In this document: one piece after another, positions 8,442 through 17,184 of the stretch
How the letters are laid out: each line of letters opens with the position of its first letter
Numbering within the stretch: position 1 is the stretch's first letter
Source: Deltaproteobacteria bacterium
GTDB lineage: Bacteria > Myxococcota_A > UBA796 > SXON01
Direction of reading: 5' to 3'
Assembly (NCBI GenBank): GCA_947486185.1
Contig: CANKTH010000040.1
Coordinates: 1 to 39,001, forward strand
Length of the DNA stretch: 39,001 nt
Notes under the pieces: generated by a model
The model's database searches: none
Seen by the model: only the letters and a program-made list of their open reading frames with translations
Told to the model about the DNA's origin: nothing
Translations under genes and position numbers: made by a program

Positions 8442-9608
8442 GTGTCCGAGACCCCCGAAGCCCTCGCCGAACGTGCCCTGAAGGCCCTCCAGAACGACGA
8501 TCCCCGCGCCGCGCGCACCTTGCTGATGCAGGCGCTCGAGGCTGGACCCAACCGGCCGGACCTCATCCACGCCCTCGGCGTGGTGCAGCTGCAGCTTGGC
8601 GAGCCGGAGATGGGGAAGGCGCTCATCACGCAGGCGATCGCGATTGTTCAGGAAGAACGTATACTTCCTGCGCGTCGTGAGCAAGCCGAGATGATGCTGG
8701 AGGGCTTCCGCCTGGGGCTCGCGGCGGCGTGCGAAGACCTGGACGAGCCCGAGGAGGCCCGCCGACTCTATATCGAGGTGCTCGAGGACAATCCTGGGCA
8801 ACCCCGCGCGCGGCAGGGGCACGCCCACCTGCTGCTCGCGGTTGGCGAGCTCGACGCAGGGCGGGCAGAGCTGGCCACCTACGCGGGGGAGGACCGCGAC
8901 GACGACAACTTCATCGAAGGCGCGACCGCCCTGAGCGGCGAGATCGCGGCCTTTCTGAAGGACGATGTGCACCCGCGCGAGTTCCTGAACGCCCACCGGG
9001 GTGCCTACGTCGAGTTTTTTGACGAACACGCCGAAGAGCAAGGTCGTTTGGGCTGGATCGCCGAAGCCGCGAAAATGAAACGTAACCCGGACGGCACGAT
9101 CGTCCCGGCGGTGCCTGAGGGCGCGCAGCCCTACGCGGGGGTCCGGGTCGACCTGGTCAACCCCCGCACATCTGAAGTCGGCCAGATCGGCGACCAACCT
9201 ATGGTCGTGGCGCTGGAGCGTTTCCCCACCCTCGCCCGCGCACCGATCCTGTTCGCCTGGCGAGACCTGCCCTTTGACCTGCGGGTCTCGTCACAGTGCC
9301 CCTGGGATCAGCTCCCCATCCAGGTTCTGCTGGCCCACGCCAACGGGGCGCTCGCGCTCGACGGGGTGGTCGGCGACTGGTACACCGCCGGCTTTGACGG
9401 CCGCTGGGGTAGCCGGGAAGGAGGCCGGTTCCACTATGTTTCTGACCCCGAGCCTCGGCGCGGCGGGCGCGGCGTGGTCTACCACGTCGATCTGGGACGG
9501 GCGGGCGTCGAGTGTATCGACGACCTGATTCGACGCCTGATCGTGCTCCACGCCTCGGCGCCTATTCAGCGAGTTGTGTTGGGTCGCGGGTTTTTGCCGG
9601 CGGTCTGA
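8442..9608 (+). CDS. TPR-containing protein of unknown function
   Basis: Residues about 5-155 form tetratricopeptide-like helical pairs (ALKALQNDDPRAARTLLMQALE, then LGVVQLQLGEPEMGKALITQA, then EARRLYIEVLEDNPGQPRARQG). The second half (from about residue 200) is not recognised. It has a beta-rich core with many aromatic residues (HANGALALDGVVGDWYTAGFDG, VVYHVDLGRAG) and is followed by a final helix. There is no signal peptide or membrane segment, so it is probably cytoplasmic. The start is GTG 8442; a GTG at 8355 in the same frame would add 29 Pro/Ala-rich residues of low coding appearance. The gene precedes the VWA lipoprotein on the same strand but with a promoter between them. Confidence 0.75.
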   Translation: MSETPEALAERALKALQNDDPRAARTLLMQALEAGPNRPDLIHALGVVQLQLGEPEMGKALITQAIAIVQEERILPARREQAEMMLEGFRLGLAAACEDLDEPEEARRLYIEVLEDNPGQPRARQGHAHLLLAVGELDAGRAELATYAGEDRDDDNFIEGATALSGEIAAFLKDDVHPREFLNAHRGAYVEFFDEHAEEQGRLGWIAEAAKMKRNPDGTIVPAVPEGAQPYAGVRVDLVNPRTSEVGQIGDQPMVVALERFPTLARAPILFAWRDLPFDLRVSSQCPWDQLPIQVLLAHANGALALDGVVGDWYTAGFDGRWGSREGGRFHYVSDPEPRRGGRGVVYHVDLGRAGVECIDDLIRRLIVLHASAPIQRVVLGRGFLPAV

Positions 9609-9623
9609 GCCAGAATCCGTTTT

Positions 9624-9653
9624 TTCACACCCTTCTGTCCCGAGGTGTAAGAT
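9624..9653 (+). promoter_or_regulatory. Sigma-70-type promoter of the VWA lipoprotein gene
   Basis: TTCACA (-35, 9624-9629; one mismatch to TTGACA) is separated by 18 nt from TAAGAT (-10, 9648-9653). The expected transcript start near 9660 gives a leader of about 34 nt to ATG 9694. The in-frame ATG at 9652 overlaps the -10 box, which argues against it as translation start. Confidence 0.5.
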
Positions 9654-9693
9654 GTCGCATCTGGTCCTCGTTCCGGCGCAAACGGAGCGATTC

Positions 9694-11961
9694 ATGTTGT
9701 TGACCCTCGTCCTCTTCTCCTCCTGCGTCCCAGACGCCGACGCCGAGCGGGTGATGGCCACCCCGCCGGCGCGTGATGAGGGTCGTACCCTGGTCTCCAC
9801 CGTGGGCCTGCCGTCGGGCTCCGCGATCGTGCGCGAGTGCTACGCCAAATCCCAGCCTACGCCCAGTCGTAACGTCTCGTACGGGACCTCGTCGTCGGCC
9901 TCGTCCTCCTCCTCGTCGTCGAAGCCAAAGTCCACATCGGCGACAACGGGCGCTCGGGCGCCGACGCCCGCTCCGAGCGAGCCGTCGGTCACGAGGATGT
10001 CCTCGGGCGACGCTGATAAAGGCGCGGTCGCCAGCGGCGGCTCGGCTCGTGAGCCGGCCCCCCCAGCTCCCGCCGCCGCGCCCGTGGCCGAAGTGAGCGC
10101 CGCACCGTCCGTCGCCCGCGCCGATGATGTGACAGGCGCGGCGTCACCCGGTCGTAACAGCGGCGGCGGGGCGCTCGGCGTTCTCAGCGGCGCAGGTGAA
10201 TCTGCGGGCGCGTCGGCGGACAGTCGCGCGAAGCAGGCGCCGGCGAAGAAAGACAGTACCAAGACGGTGGCGACCGAGGCCGGCGAGAAGAAGCCCCAGG
10301 AGCGGAAAGAAGAGGTGGGTCGATCCCGCGCCGCCGATGAGGAGGCCAAGAGGCGGATCTACACCCCAGAGGGAGAACTGGCCGACGCCGATGTTCCGGC
10401 CGAGCCCGACCTCGACTGGGGCGCGACGGTCTACCTCTCCAACGACGACTCCATGAGCCTCGCTTCGGCGCAGCGCCTTTTGTGGGCGATCCAGAAGAGA
10501 GCTTCGGTCAGTCCATCCCAGATCCGCCCCCACGAGTTCCTCAACTACTTCAGCTTTGACGCAGCGCCCTTCGTAGGAGACGACGTCTTCAGCGTAGGCG
10601 GCTCCGCCGAGCTGACCGACGGCGACACCTTGACCATGGCCTTTTCGGTCAAGGGCTACGTGCCGGAGCGGCGCCCGCTCGATCTCACGCTGGTGGTGGA
10701 CCGCTCGGGGTCGATGTCGTCGGAGGGACGGATGGAGTACCTCAAGCGCGGCTTCCAAAAGATGACGGAGAACCTACAGAAAGGTGACCGTATCGACCTG
10801 GTGCTCTTCGATCACGAGGTCTGTACGCCGCTCGAGGACTACGTCGTCGGCCGCGACGACCCCTCATTGTGGACGGACGCGGTCAACGCGCTCAAGCCCC
10901 GCGGCTCGACCAACATCGGCATCGGGCTCAAGGAGGGCTACCGCATCGCGACCGCTCGTGACGATGATCGGCGTAACCAGCGGATGATGCTGCTCACCGA
11001 CGCCCGCGTCAACACCGGGGACGTCAACCCCGACACCGTGAGCGAGATCGGCAGGGCCTACGACGAGCACGGGATTGCCTTCACGGGAGTCGGCGTTGGA
11101 CGCGACTTCAATGACACGCTCCTCAACAAGATCACCGAGAAGGGCAAGGGGGCCTATGTGTACCTCGGCAGCGAAGCCGTGGTGGACCGCATCTTCGGCG
11201 TCGGCTTCAACGCGCTCGTGCAGAACATCGCCCACGACGTACACTTTTCGGTGGACCTGCCGGACAGCCTCGCGATGGAGCGCTTCTACGGGGAAGAAGC
11301 GAGCACGGTGAAGGCCGATATCCAGCCGATCAACTACTACGCGGGTTCTGGGCAGCTTTTTCTTCAGGACCTCAAGGTGCGCGGCCGGGTGGTACGGAAG
11401 GACCCGGTGACCTTTGCCGCGGAGTGGCGCGATCCCGAGACGGGGGGGACCCGCAACCAGACCTGGACCACCACGGTCGGCGCGATGATGGACGCCGATC
11501 AGCACAACCTGCGTAAAGCCCGGGCGTTGATGGCCTGGACCGACATGATCACCTACCGGGCGATGGGTGCGGGTTCCCCGTGCGGCGACTCCTTCAGCGC
11601 GTGGAAGGACCGGGTAGCCGCGCTTGGGGAAGACGCCGAGATCGCGTGGTTGGATGGGCTGACCCGGCCACTCTGTGGCGAGAGCCCTGCGCCGCCCGCA
11701 CCGCCGAAACCGGCGGGGGTGGCCTACAAGGTCAAGGTCGACAGCGACATGCCGATCGCCGAGGTCGGGCTCACCTGCGGCTCGGTGTACCAGACCGACA
11801 CCTTGTCGGGCAGCGACACGGTCGCGGCGTTCACCGCCGCTCCTGGCGCCTGTACCCTGACGTTGCAGGGCACGGTGCCGATGAGCGCTTCGGTCCAGGT
11901 GCCGGTCACAGGCGGAGACGTGCGCTGTATGGTGCGGGGCGGGCGCCTCTCCTGCTCCTGA
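9694..11961 (+). CDS. YfbK-like VWA-domain lipoprotein
   Basis: A 755-residue protein. It starts with a short lipoprotein signal (MLLTLVLFSSC), followed by about 220 residues of Ser/Ala/Gly/Pro/Lys-rich low complexity. A YfbK-type N-terminal VWA-associated region follows (ending IRPHEFLNYFSFDAAPF), then a von Willebrand A domain with an intact MIDAS DRSGSMS (Asp336) and a DUF3520-like C-terminal region. The last 80 residues are a small beta domain with three cysteines. VWA proteins of this type bind a divalent cation and act in surface or envelope complexes; no ligand can be inferred. ATG 9694 is preferred over 9652 because it follows GGAG (9683-9686) by 7 nt, gives a proper lipobox and fits the promoter. 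Confidence 0.88.
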   Translation: MLLTLVLFSSCVPDADAERVMATPPARDEGRTLVSTVGLPSGSAIVRECYAKSQPTPSRNVSYGTSSSASSSSSSSKPKSTSATTGARAPTPAPSEPSVTRMSSGDADKGAVASGGSAREPAPPAPAAAPVAEVSAAPSVARADDVTGAASPGRNSGGGALGVLSGAGESAGASADSRAKQAPAKKDSTKTVATEAGEKKPQERKEEVGRSRAADEEAKRRIYTPEGELADADVPAEPDLDWGATVYLSNDDSMSLASAQRLLWAIQKRASVSPSQIRPHEFLNYFSFDAAPFVGDDVFSVGGSAELTDGDTLTMAFSVKGYVPERRPLDLTLVVDRSGSMSSEGRMEYLKRGFQKMTENLQKGDRIDLVLFDHEVCTPLEDYVVGRDDPSLWTDAVNALKPRGSTNIGIGLKEGYRIATARDDDRRNQRMMLLTDARVNTGDVNPDTVSEIGRAYDEHGIAFTGVGVGRDFNDTLLNKITEKGKGAYVYLGSEAVVDRIFGVGFNALVQNIAHDVHFSVDLPDSLAMERFYGEEASTVKADIQPINYYAGSGQLFLQDLKVRGRVVRKDPVTFAAEWRDPETGGTRNQTWTTTVGAMMDADQHNLRKARALMAWTDMITYRAMGAGSPCGDSFSAWKDRVAALGEDAEIAWLDGLTRPLCGESPAPPAPPKPAGVAYKVKVDSDMPIAEVGLTCGSVYQTDTLSGSDTVAAFTAAPGACTLTLQGTVPMSASVQVPVTGGDVRCMVRGGRLSCS

Positions 11962-12028
11962 CCTTCGCGTGGGCGCCGCCGGGCCGGCGTTGGCGCCGAC
12001 GGGGCCGGCGAGGTGCGGTTTGGGCTTT

Positions 12029-12050
12029 CTGGATTCTTATGAGAATTCAG
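12029..12050. promoter_or_regulatory. AT-rich 22-bp imperfect palindrome, candidate operator
   Basis: Arms CTG-g-ATTCT and AGAAT-t-CAG surround the centre TATG, with one mismatched pair (g/t). It stands out from the GC-rich surroundings and lies 77 nt upstream of the hybrid kinase start. A smaller palindrome CTCAT-c-ATGAG follows at 12065-12075, and a G5-ACT-C5 hairpin at 12086-12098. Confidence 0.4.
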
Positions 12051-12127
12051 GCCGGATCTCGCGCCTCATCATGAGTTGGAGGGGCGGGGGACTCCCCCCT
12101 GACCGCGGGTTGTGGTAGCTCTGGCGT

Positions 12128-14374
12128 ATGCTCTCGGTTTGGAGCGCCCCCAGCGTCTTCGCGCTCATCTTCTTGATGGGCTGCAGCGCGATGATTGCGC
12201 TCCTGCACTTCTTGTTGTGGGTAGGCCGGCGCGACGAGCCTCTGCATATCTGGATTTGTAGCTGGTGTTTGCTGACCCTGGGCTTCAATAGCGGGCGACT
12301 CGTCCAGATCACTGGCGAAGACATCAACACCGTGGTCGCGGGCACCCGGTTCGCGACCGCTGCCGCGCTCCTGATGCTCCCACTGGTGGCGGGCATCTCC
12401 CAGGCGCTCACGGGCAATCGCCCGGTGAGATGGGTGGTACCGGGCTTGTCCCTCGGCGTGGTTGTGTTGGCGGTGGTCACGATGACCACCGACGCCATGT
12501 TCACGCACGACTACGTGTGGTCCACCGACCTCACCGGGCAGCAGTATCGGCTCCCCGATCTCGGTCCCTTGTTCTTCATTTGTTTTCCGGCTTCGGCGGC
12601 CGCCTTCTCCTACTGCTTCTACACAGTGTACACCGCCTCCGATTTTGACCCGCGTGAACGCCGACTCCTGCTCGGCGCCTACGTCATTTACCTTGTGCTG
12701 GGCACCAACGACCTGATGCTCAGCGCCGGGGTCCCGCCGATCCACTTCTGGTTGTTCGAGTTCGGCTTCGCCGGCATCGCGATAGCCTTGACGCGTGTCA
12801 CGGTCCACCGGTTCAATGCCTTGTATCATGGCCTGGAAGCCCAGGTTGAACGCCGAACGGCGGAGCTCCAGGAGAAGAACGTCGCGCTCGACAAGGCGGT
12901 GTATGCGGCGGAGACCGCGACCCGGACCATCTCGGCGTTCTTGGCCAACGTGAGCCACGAGGTCCGCACCCCGATGACCGCCATCCTGGGCTACGCGGAT
13001 CTGCTGTTGGATCCTGCGGTGCCCGCCCACGAGCGCGAGACTCGTTTGCTCACGGTGCGGCGAAACGGTGAGCACCTGCTCGGCATCATCAACGACATCC
13101 TCGATCTTTCGAAGATCGTCGCGGGGAAGTTCTCCGTTGACATGCGGCCGAGCTCGCTCGTGGCGGTCATCCAGGAGGCCACCGCACTGCTGGAGGGCCG
13201 CGCGACCGCCAAAGGGCTGCGGCTCTCGGCAGATTGGCGTTTCCCCTTGCCTTCCGTGATTGAGACCGATCAGCTGCGCCTCCATCAGATCATCGTCAAC
13301 CTGGTCGGCAACGCGGTGAAGTTCACCGAGGGCGGCGGGGTCACGGTTCGTGTGTCCAGCCCGGACGCCACGACCGTACAGATCGATGTGATTGACACCG
13401 GGCCCGGCATCGCCGAGTCCGATATGGATAAGATCTTCCAGCCTTTCCAGCAAGTGGACTCCTCGGCGACCCGACGTTTCGGCGGGACCGGGCTCGGGCT
13501 GGCGATCTCCCACCGGCTCGCCGGGCTCCTGGGCGGCGAGCTCACCTTCAAGAGTCGCCTCGGTGAAGGCAGCACATTCACCTTGCGACTGCCCGTGGGC
13601 TCGGTGGACGCCCGCCCCCTCGCCGATCTCCCCGGAACGGCGGCGGCGGACCGTCGCTTCAGCTCCTTGCCGTCGGTCACCGCGAGCGGGCTCCGGGTGC
13701 TGCTCGCTGAGGACGGCGATGACAACCAGGAGCTGATTACCTTATTCCTCAGTCGAGCGGGCGCCGCGGTGGAAGTGGTGGCGAATGGCGCGGATGCGGT
13801 CGCCGTGGCGATGGAGGCGCTGGCCCGTGCCGAGCCGCACGCCCTCGTGCTGATGGACATGCAGATGCCAATCATGGACGGGTACGCCGCGACGACGGAG
13901 CTCCGTAAGCGGGGATATCGTCAGCCGATCGTCGCGCTCACTGCCCATGCGATGGCCTCTGACCGGCTGCGATGCCTCGAAGCGGGCTGTGACGAGTACC
14001 TCGCCAAGCCCTTTTCGCAGCTTTCCTTGCGGGAGATCCTGGCACGGTTCTCCTATCCGGCGCCGACCCTGCCCTACCGCAGCCTGCTGGGCGACGACCC
14101 GGATATTCGACCGTTGATCCGTCGCTTCGTCGATGCTCTGCCGGACCGGATCCGCGCGATGGAGGCGGCGATTTTGAGCGGCGATTTGGTGACCCTCGGC
14201 CGACTGGCCCACACCCTCAAGGGCAGCTCGGGCTCCTACGGCTTTCCGCAGCTCGCCGGAGCGGCGGCTGAGCTCGAGCTGGCCCTGCGCCAGGTGGGCC
14301 CCCCGGGTGAGGTGGCCGAGCGCCTGCGTCGTCTGCGTTCGGTAGCGGCGGGCGCTCGGGCGGACACGGACTGA
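12128..14374 (+). CDS. 7TM hybrid histidine kinase with receiver and HPt domains
   Basis: 748-residue phosphorelay sensor in the inner membrane. Seven hydrophobic segments fill residues 8-225. A coiled stretch follows, then HisKA with phospho-His277 (NVSHEVRTPM), HATPase_c with N-box (NLVGNAVKFTEGG), G1 (DTGPGI) and G2 (GGTGLGLAI). Then come a receiver domain with acidic pocket (LAEDGDDN), phospho-Asp577 (LMDMQMPIMDGYAAT) and Lys (AKPF), and an HPt domain with His695 (LAHTLKGSSGSYG). All catalytic residues are present, so a complete His-Asp-His relay is encoded in one chain. No output domain is attached; the receiver protein encoded convergently at 14393-15061 is a possible final acceptor (inference from position only). 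The 7TM sensor has no recognised ligand motif. Confidence 0.95.
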   Translation: MLSVWSAPSVFALIFLMGCSAMIALLHFLLWVGRRDEPLHIWICSWCLLTLGFNSGRLVQITGEDINTVVAGTRFATAAALLMLPLVAGISQALTGNRPVRWVVPGLSLGVVVLAVVTMTTDAMFTHDYVWSTDLTGQQYRLPDLGPLFFICFPASAAAFSYCFYTVYTASDFDPRERRLLLGAYVIYLVLGTNDLMLSAGVPPIHFWLFEFGFAGIAIALTRVTVHRFNALYHGLEAQVERRTAELQEKNVALDKAVYAAETATRTISAFLANVSHEVRTPMTAILGYADLLLDPAVPAHERETRLLTVRRNGEHLLGIINDILDLSKIVAGKFSVDMRPSSLVAVIQEATALLEGRATAKGLRLSADWRFPLPSVIETDQLRLHQIIVNLVGNAVKFTEGGGVTVRVSSPDATTVQIDVIDTGPGIAESDMDKIFQPFQQVDSSATRRFGGTGLGLAISHRLAGLLGGELTFKSRLGEGSTFTLRLPVGSVDARPLADLPGTAAADRRFSSLPSVTASGLRVLLAEDGDDNQELITLFLSRAGAAVEVVANGADAVAVAMEALARAEPHALVLMDMQMPIMDGYAATTELRKRGYRQPIVALTAHAMASDRLRCLEAGCDEYLAKPFSQLSLREILARFSYPAPTLPYRSLLGDDPDIRPLIRRFVDALPDRIRAMEAAILSGDLVTLGRLAHTLKGSSGSYGFPQLAGAAAELELALRQVGPPGEVAERLRRLRSVAAGARADTD

Positions 14375-14392
14375 GAAGCCGCTCGCCGCGGA

Positions 14393-15061
14393 TCAGGGCA
14401 GCGGCGCCACGTGTACGCCTATCGGTGGACCAAGTGGAAAGGCGGCTTCCGGACCCCAGGCTACGAGCGCCTCTTCTTCGCGGTAGAGCTGCCAGCCCGA
14501 TGGGAGGGCAACGCGGAGGAGCGCGCCCAGCCGGCCCAGCTCGCCGCTGGTGGTGATCGGGTCGGAGGTCTCAGGGGTGAGGCGCCAGCCGTGGAGCGGG
14601 CCGCTCCGGTCCCGAGGCTGGCCTGCGACGCCGATTCGCGCGCCCGTGAGGCGGTCCAGACCGTTCTCTGCGGCAAACCCACGTAGCCGCTCCCCTCGCC
14701 GCACGAGCGCGCGGCAGCGGGCGAGGAGGAGGGGGCCGGTCAGGCTCTTGGCGAGGTGATCGTCGGCACCGGCATCCAGGGAGCGGATCTGGGCCTCTAC
14801 GTCGTCCGAGGCGCTGAACATCGCGATCGCGAGCGTCGCGGTCGCGGGGTGGCCCCGGAGCCGCCGACAGAGCTCGAGCCCGCTCTCTTCACCGAGGTTG
14901 ACGTCGAGCAGGACGAGGCTGGGGTCGAGGCGGTGCGCCAGCTCCCAACCGGCCTCGGCGTCTTCCACGGCGTGGTACGCCATTCCGAGCTCGCGGAGGC
15001 GCCACCTGAAAAGATGGCGAATATCCTCCGAATCATCCACCAGGAGCAGCGCCCCCGTCAT
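14393..15061 (-). CDS. Receiver-domain protein with unknown C-terminal domain
   Basis: Residues 1-120 are a CheY-like receiver with acidic residues Asp9/Asp10 (LLLVDDSED), phospho-acceptor Asp53 (VLLDVNL), Ser83 and Lys105 (LAKSLTG; the usual proline after Lys is Ser). The last 100 residues match no DNA-binding or enzymatic domain that I recognise; they have a Gly/Pro-rich link followed by a Trp-rich, beta-like part (WQLYREEEALVAWGPEAAF). ATG 15061 forms an ATGA overlap with the stop of the BKACE gene, which decides the start and makes this the last gene of the carboxylase operon. The nearest kinase gene is the convergent hybrid kinase. A regulator of the operon by protein contact is conceivable but unproven. 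Confidence 0.88.
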   Translation of the reverse strand: MTGALLLVDDSEDIRHLFRWRLRELGMAYHAVEDAEAGWELAHRLDPSLVLLDVNLGEESGLELCRRLRGHPATATLAIAMFSASDDVEAQIRSLDAGADDHLAKSLTGPLLLARCRALVRRGERLRGFAAENGLDRLTGARIGVAGQPRDRSGPLHGWRLTPETSDPITTSGELGRLGALLRVALPSGWQLYREEEALVAWGPEAAFPLGPPIGVHVAPLP

Positions 15062-15942
15062 GGATGGACCAGACCCAGCCGCGCGCGACACTCATCGGCC
15101 GTCGCGACGCGGCGGCCCTGATCCGTGATCATCCGCGCCGCTTTTGCCACGAGGTCCCCGTTCGAACGGGCCATCTGGCCGGGGGCCAGATAGAAGTTGT
15201 CTTCGAGCCCTACCCGTACGTTTCCGCCCATCGCCGCCGCCGCGGCGAGCAGGCGCCATTGATCCAGGGACAGGCTCACCAGCTGCCACTCGGTCCCCGG
15301 GGGGAGCAGCGCCACCTGCGAGACGAGGCACTCCACCGTGCCCGGGATGCCGCCCGTGACGCCCATGATGAGGCTGACCTCATAAGGTGGCGTAAGAAGC
15401 CCCATATCGATCAGGGGCGCGAGCGTGCCGACGTGCCCGGCATCGAAACACTCCATCTCGGGACGAGTACCCACCTCCTGAAAGCCCTTGATAAAAGCGA
15501 TGATCTCGGAGATCGGGTTGGAGAAGACGAAATCGAAGACGAAGGACTTTCGGCGCTCCGAATACTTCGCGTAGTTCATGGTGCCCATGTTGAGCGCCCC
15601 GACCGCCGGCTTCAGCGCGCGGATGTAGTCGAGGCGCTTCTCCACCGACACTCCCATCGCGCCGGTGGAGAAGTTGATGACGATCGGCACCTCCGCGAGG
15701 ATCGCCTCGCGGATGTTCCGGTAATCTTCAACTTCAAAGCTTGGGGTTCCGTCGGGCGTGCGCGCGTGGATGTGCACCATCGACGCGCCGGCCTCGTAGG
15801 CGCGGCGCGCCTCGGAGGCGTACTCTTCGGGTGTGTAGGGGATCGCCGGGCACTGCCGACGGTCGGCGACCACTCCGGAGAGCGCGCAGCAGATGATCGC
15901 GGGGCGATCGGGGTCGAGATTGGGGCGCTGGTAGAGGCTCAT
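15058..15942 (-). CDS. BKACE-family (DUF849) beta-keto acid cleavage enzyme
   Basis: Zn-dependent TIM-barrel enzyme of the Kce/BKACE family, which cleaves a beta-keto acid with acetyl-CoA into acetoacetate and a new CoA ester. The zinc-binding His-x-His is H57/H59 (MVHIHARTPDG). The barrel motifs NFSTGAMG, LNMGTMNY, ECFDAGH, GVTGGIPGT and the C-terminal GGNVRVGLEDNFYL are all present. 294 residues is the normal length. The start at ATG 15942 makes an ATGA overlap with the crotonase stop, so it is translationally coupled to it. The substrate is not known. Its place downstream of an MCC-type carboxylase and a crotonase is where leucine-degradation clusters carry HMG-CoA lyase. Confidence 0.9.
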   Translation of the reverse strand: MSLYQRPNLDPDRPAIICCALSGVVADRRQCPAIPYTPEEYASEARRAYEAGASMVHIHARTPDGTPSFEVEDYRNIREAILAEVPIVINFSTGAMGVSVEKRLDYIRALKPAVGALNMGTMNYAKYSERRKSFVFDFVFSNPISEIIAFIKGFQEVGTRPEMECFDAGHVGTLAPLIDMGLLTPPYEVSLIMGVTGGIPGTVECLVSQVALLPPGTEWQLVSLSLDQWRLLAAAAAMGGNVRVGLEDNFYLAPGQMARSNGDLVAKAARMITDQGRRVATADECRARLGLVHP

Positions 15943-16703
15943 CGATCGTTCCACTCCGGAGGCCGCTTTTGAAAGAAGGCGAGGGTGCCTTCGGTCGCGT
16001 CGTCGGTCAACATCACGGTGACCAGGGCGTCAGCGAGGGCCGGCAACGCCCCGCGGGGGTCCCGGCTCAAGCTGTCGGACCACGCGGATCGCCCGAGCCG
16101 GAGCGCGGCGGGGCCCATTGTAGCCACGCGGCCGGCGAGGAGCCCGACGGCGGCGTCCAGCCCGGAGGCGGGCACCACCTGATTCACCAGTCCCCAGTCC
16201 GCCGCCTCCGCCGCGCTGAGCCGCCGGCCGGTGAGCGCCAGCTCAAGGGCCCGTTTTCGTGGAAGGTCCCGGAGCAGCAAAGCCCCGACCATCATCGGCC
16301 ACAGCCCGACTGCGGCCTCGGGCAGGAAAAGCTGGGCATCTTCCACCATCACGGCGAGATCTGCCGCGAGCATCAGCCCGACGCCTCCCGCGAGGCAGTG
16401 CCCGTTGATCCGCGCGATCACCGGGCGTTGTACCATGAGCATCCGCTGGAGCAGGGCTCCGTAGCCCCGGACGACCTCGGCACGCGCGTCGGCGTCGATC
16501 GCCACCGCCGCGAGGTCGGCGCCGGCGCAGAAGACCCGATCTCCAGCGCCCGTCAGCACGATGACCCGCGCCTCGCGCTCCGCCTGGTCCAACGCCGAGG
16601 ATAGCGCGATGAGCGTCGCGCCGTCCAGCGCGTTCCGCACCGTGGGCCGGTTCAGCGTCAGGGTGGCGACCGCGCCGTCGAGCCGGTAATCAAGCTCAGC
16701 CAT
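15939..16703 (-). CDS. Enoyl-CoA hydratase/isomerase (crotonase), likely methylglutaconyl-CoA hydratase
   Basis: Crotonase-fold enzyme of 254 residues. The oxyanion-hole segments are CAGADL (near residue 65) and GHCLAGGVGLMLAADLA (near 100). Glutamates in LPEAAVGLWP and RALELALTG match the two catalytic acids of enoyl-CoA hydratase. The start is ATG 16703, which overlaps the end of the biotin-carrier gene by 8 nt; an in-frame GTG or ATG further upstream would read through that gene. Between an MCC-type carboxylase and BKACE, the natural role is hydration of 3-methylglutaconyl-CoA to HMG-CoA (LiuC-type). That is context-based; the crotonase family is too diverse to assign a substrate from motifs. 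Confidence 0.88.
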   Translation of the reverse strand: MAELDYRLDGAVATLTLNRPTVRNALDGATLIALSSALDQAEREARVIVLTGAGDRVFCAGADLAAVAIDADARAEVVRGYGALLQRMLMVQRPVIARINGHCLAGGVGLMLAADLAVMVEDAQLFLPEAAVGLWPMMVGALLLRDLPRKRALELALTGRRLSAAEAADWGLVNQVVPASGLDAAVGLLAGRVATMGPAALRLGRSAWSDSLSRDPRGALPALADALVTVMLTDDATEGTLAFFQKRPPEWNDR

Positions 16704-17184
16704 CGGCCCGCAACTCCACCACATTTTGTCCGGTTCGTACGCTGTCTCCGACGCCAACGTGCACCGCGGCCACAACCCCAGCGCTCGCCGCGCGTACGGC
16801 CACCTCCATCTTCATCGCGGTCAGCGACAGGAGCTTCTGGTCAGCCTCCACCTGTTCGCCAACCCGCACGTGGATGGCGGTGACCCGACCCGGCATCGGC
16901 GGGGTTCCCGGCGCGGCCTTCGCTCCGGCACCGACCGGGGCGACACCGCCCCGTTTACGGCCGGCGACCAGCTCTTCGAGTCGGCGCACCCGACCGTCGA
17001 CCCACACCTGGCCGTCCGCGACGAACACCTCGTGATCCCGGCCGTCGAGGTGGACAAGACCGTGGCCCGGGCCGAGCACCCGGAACGACCACGTCAGCTC
17101 CTCCCCGTCGAGCCGCAGCGTGCCGGTGTCGCGGCCGCCGGTCAGCGTCGCGTCGAGCTCCCTCTCGCCAACCCGGAGCTTCAT
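16696..17184 (-). CDS. Biotin carboxyl carrier subunit of acyl-CoA carboxylase
   Basis: 162 residues: residues 1-75 form a beta-rich region like the biotin-transfer (BT) hairpin of acyl-CoA carboxylase alpha chains. Then comes a Pro/Ala/Gly linker, then a biotinyl domain with Lys125 in the AMKM motif, preceded by the usual PMPGRV hairpin. The stand-alone start is ATG 17184, in an ATGA overlap with the biotin-carboxylase stop; GTG 17199 is also in frame. In most MCC/LiuD proteins this domain is the C-terminal third of a single alpha chain, so this gene looks like the second half of a split subunit. Confidence 0.9.
   Translation of the reverse strand: MKLRVGERELDATLTGGRDTGTLRLDGEELTWSFRVLGPGHGLVHLDGRDHEVFVADGQVWVDGRVRRLEELVAGRKRGGVAPVGAGAKAAPGTPPMPGRVTAIHVRVGEQVEADQKLLSLTAMKMEVAVRAASAGVVAAVHVGVGDSVRTGQNVVELRADG

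Noticed and set aside
12047..13513. A 488-codon minus-strand open frame inside the hybrid kinase
   Set aside because: Gly/Arg/His-rich shadow without domain; the plus-strand kinase explains the region fully.
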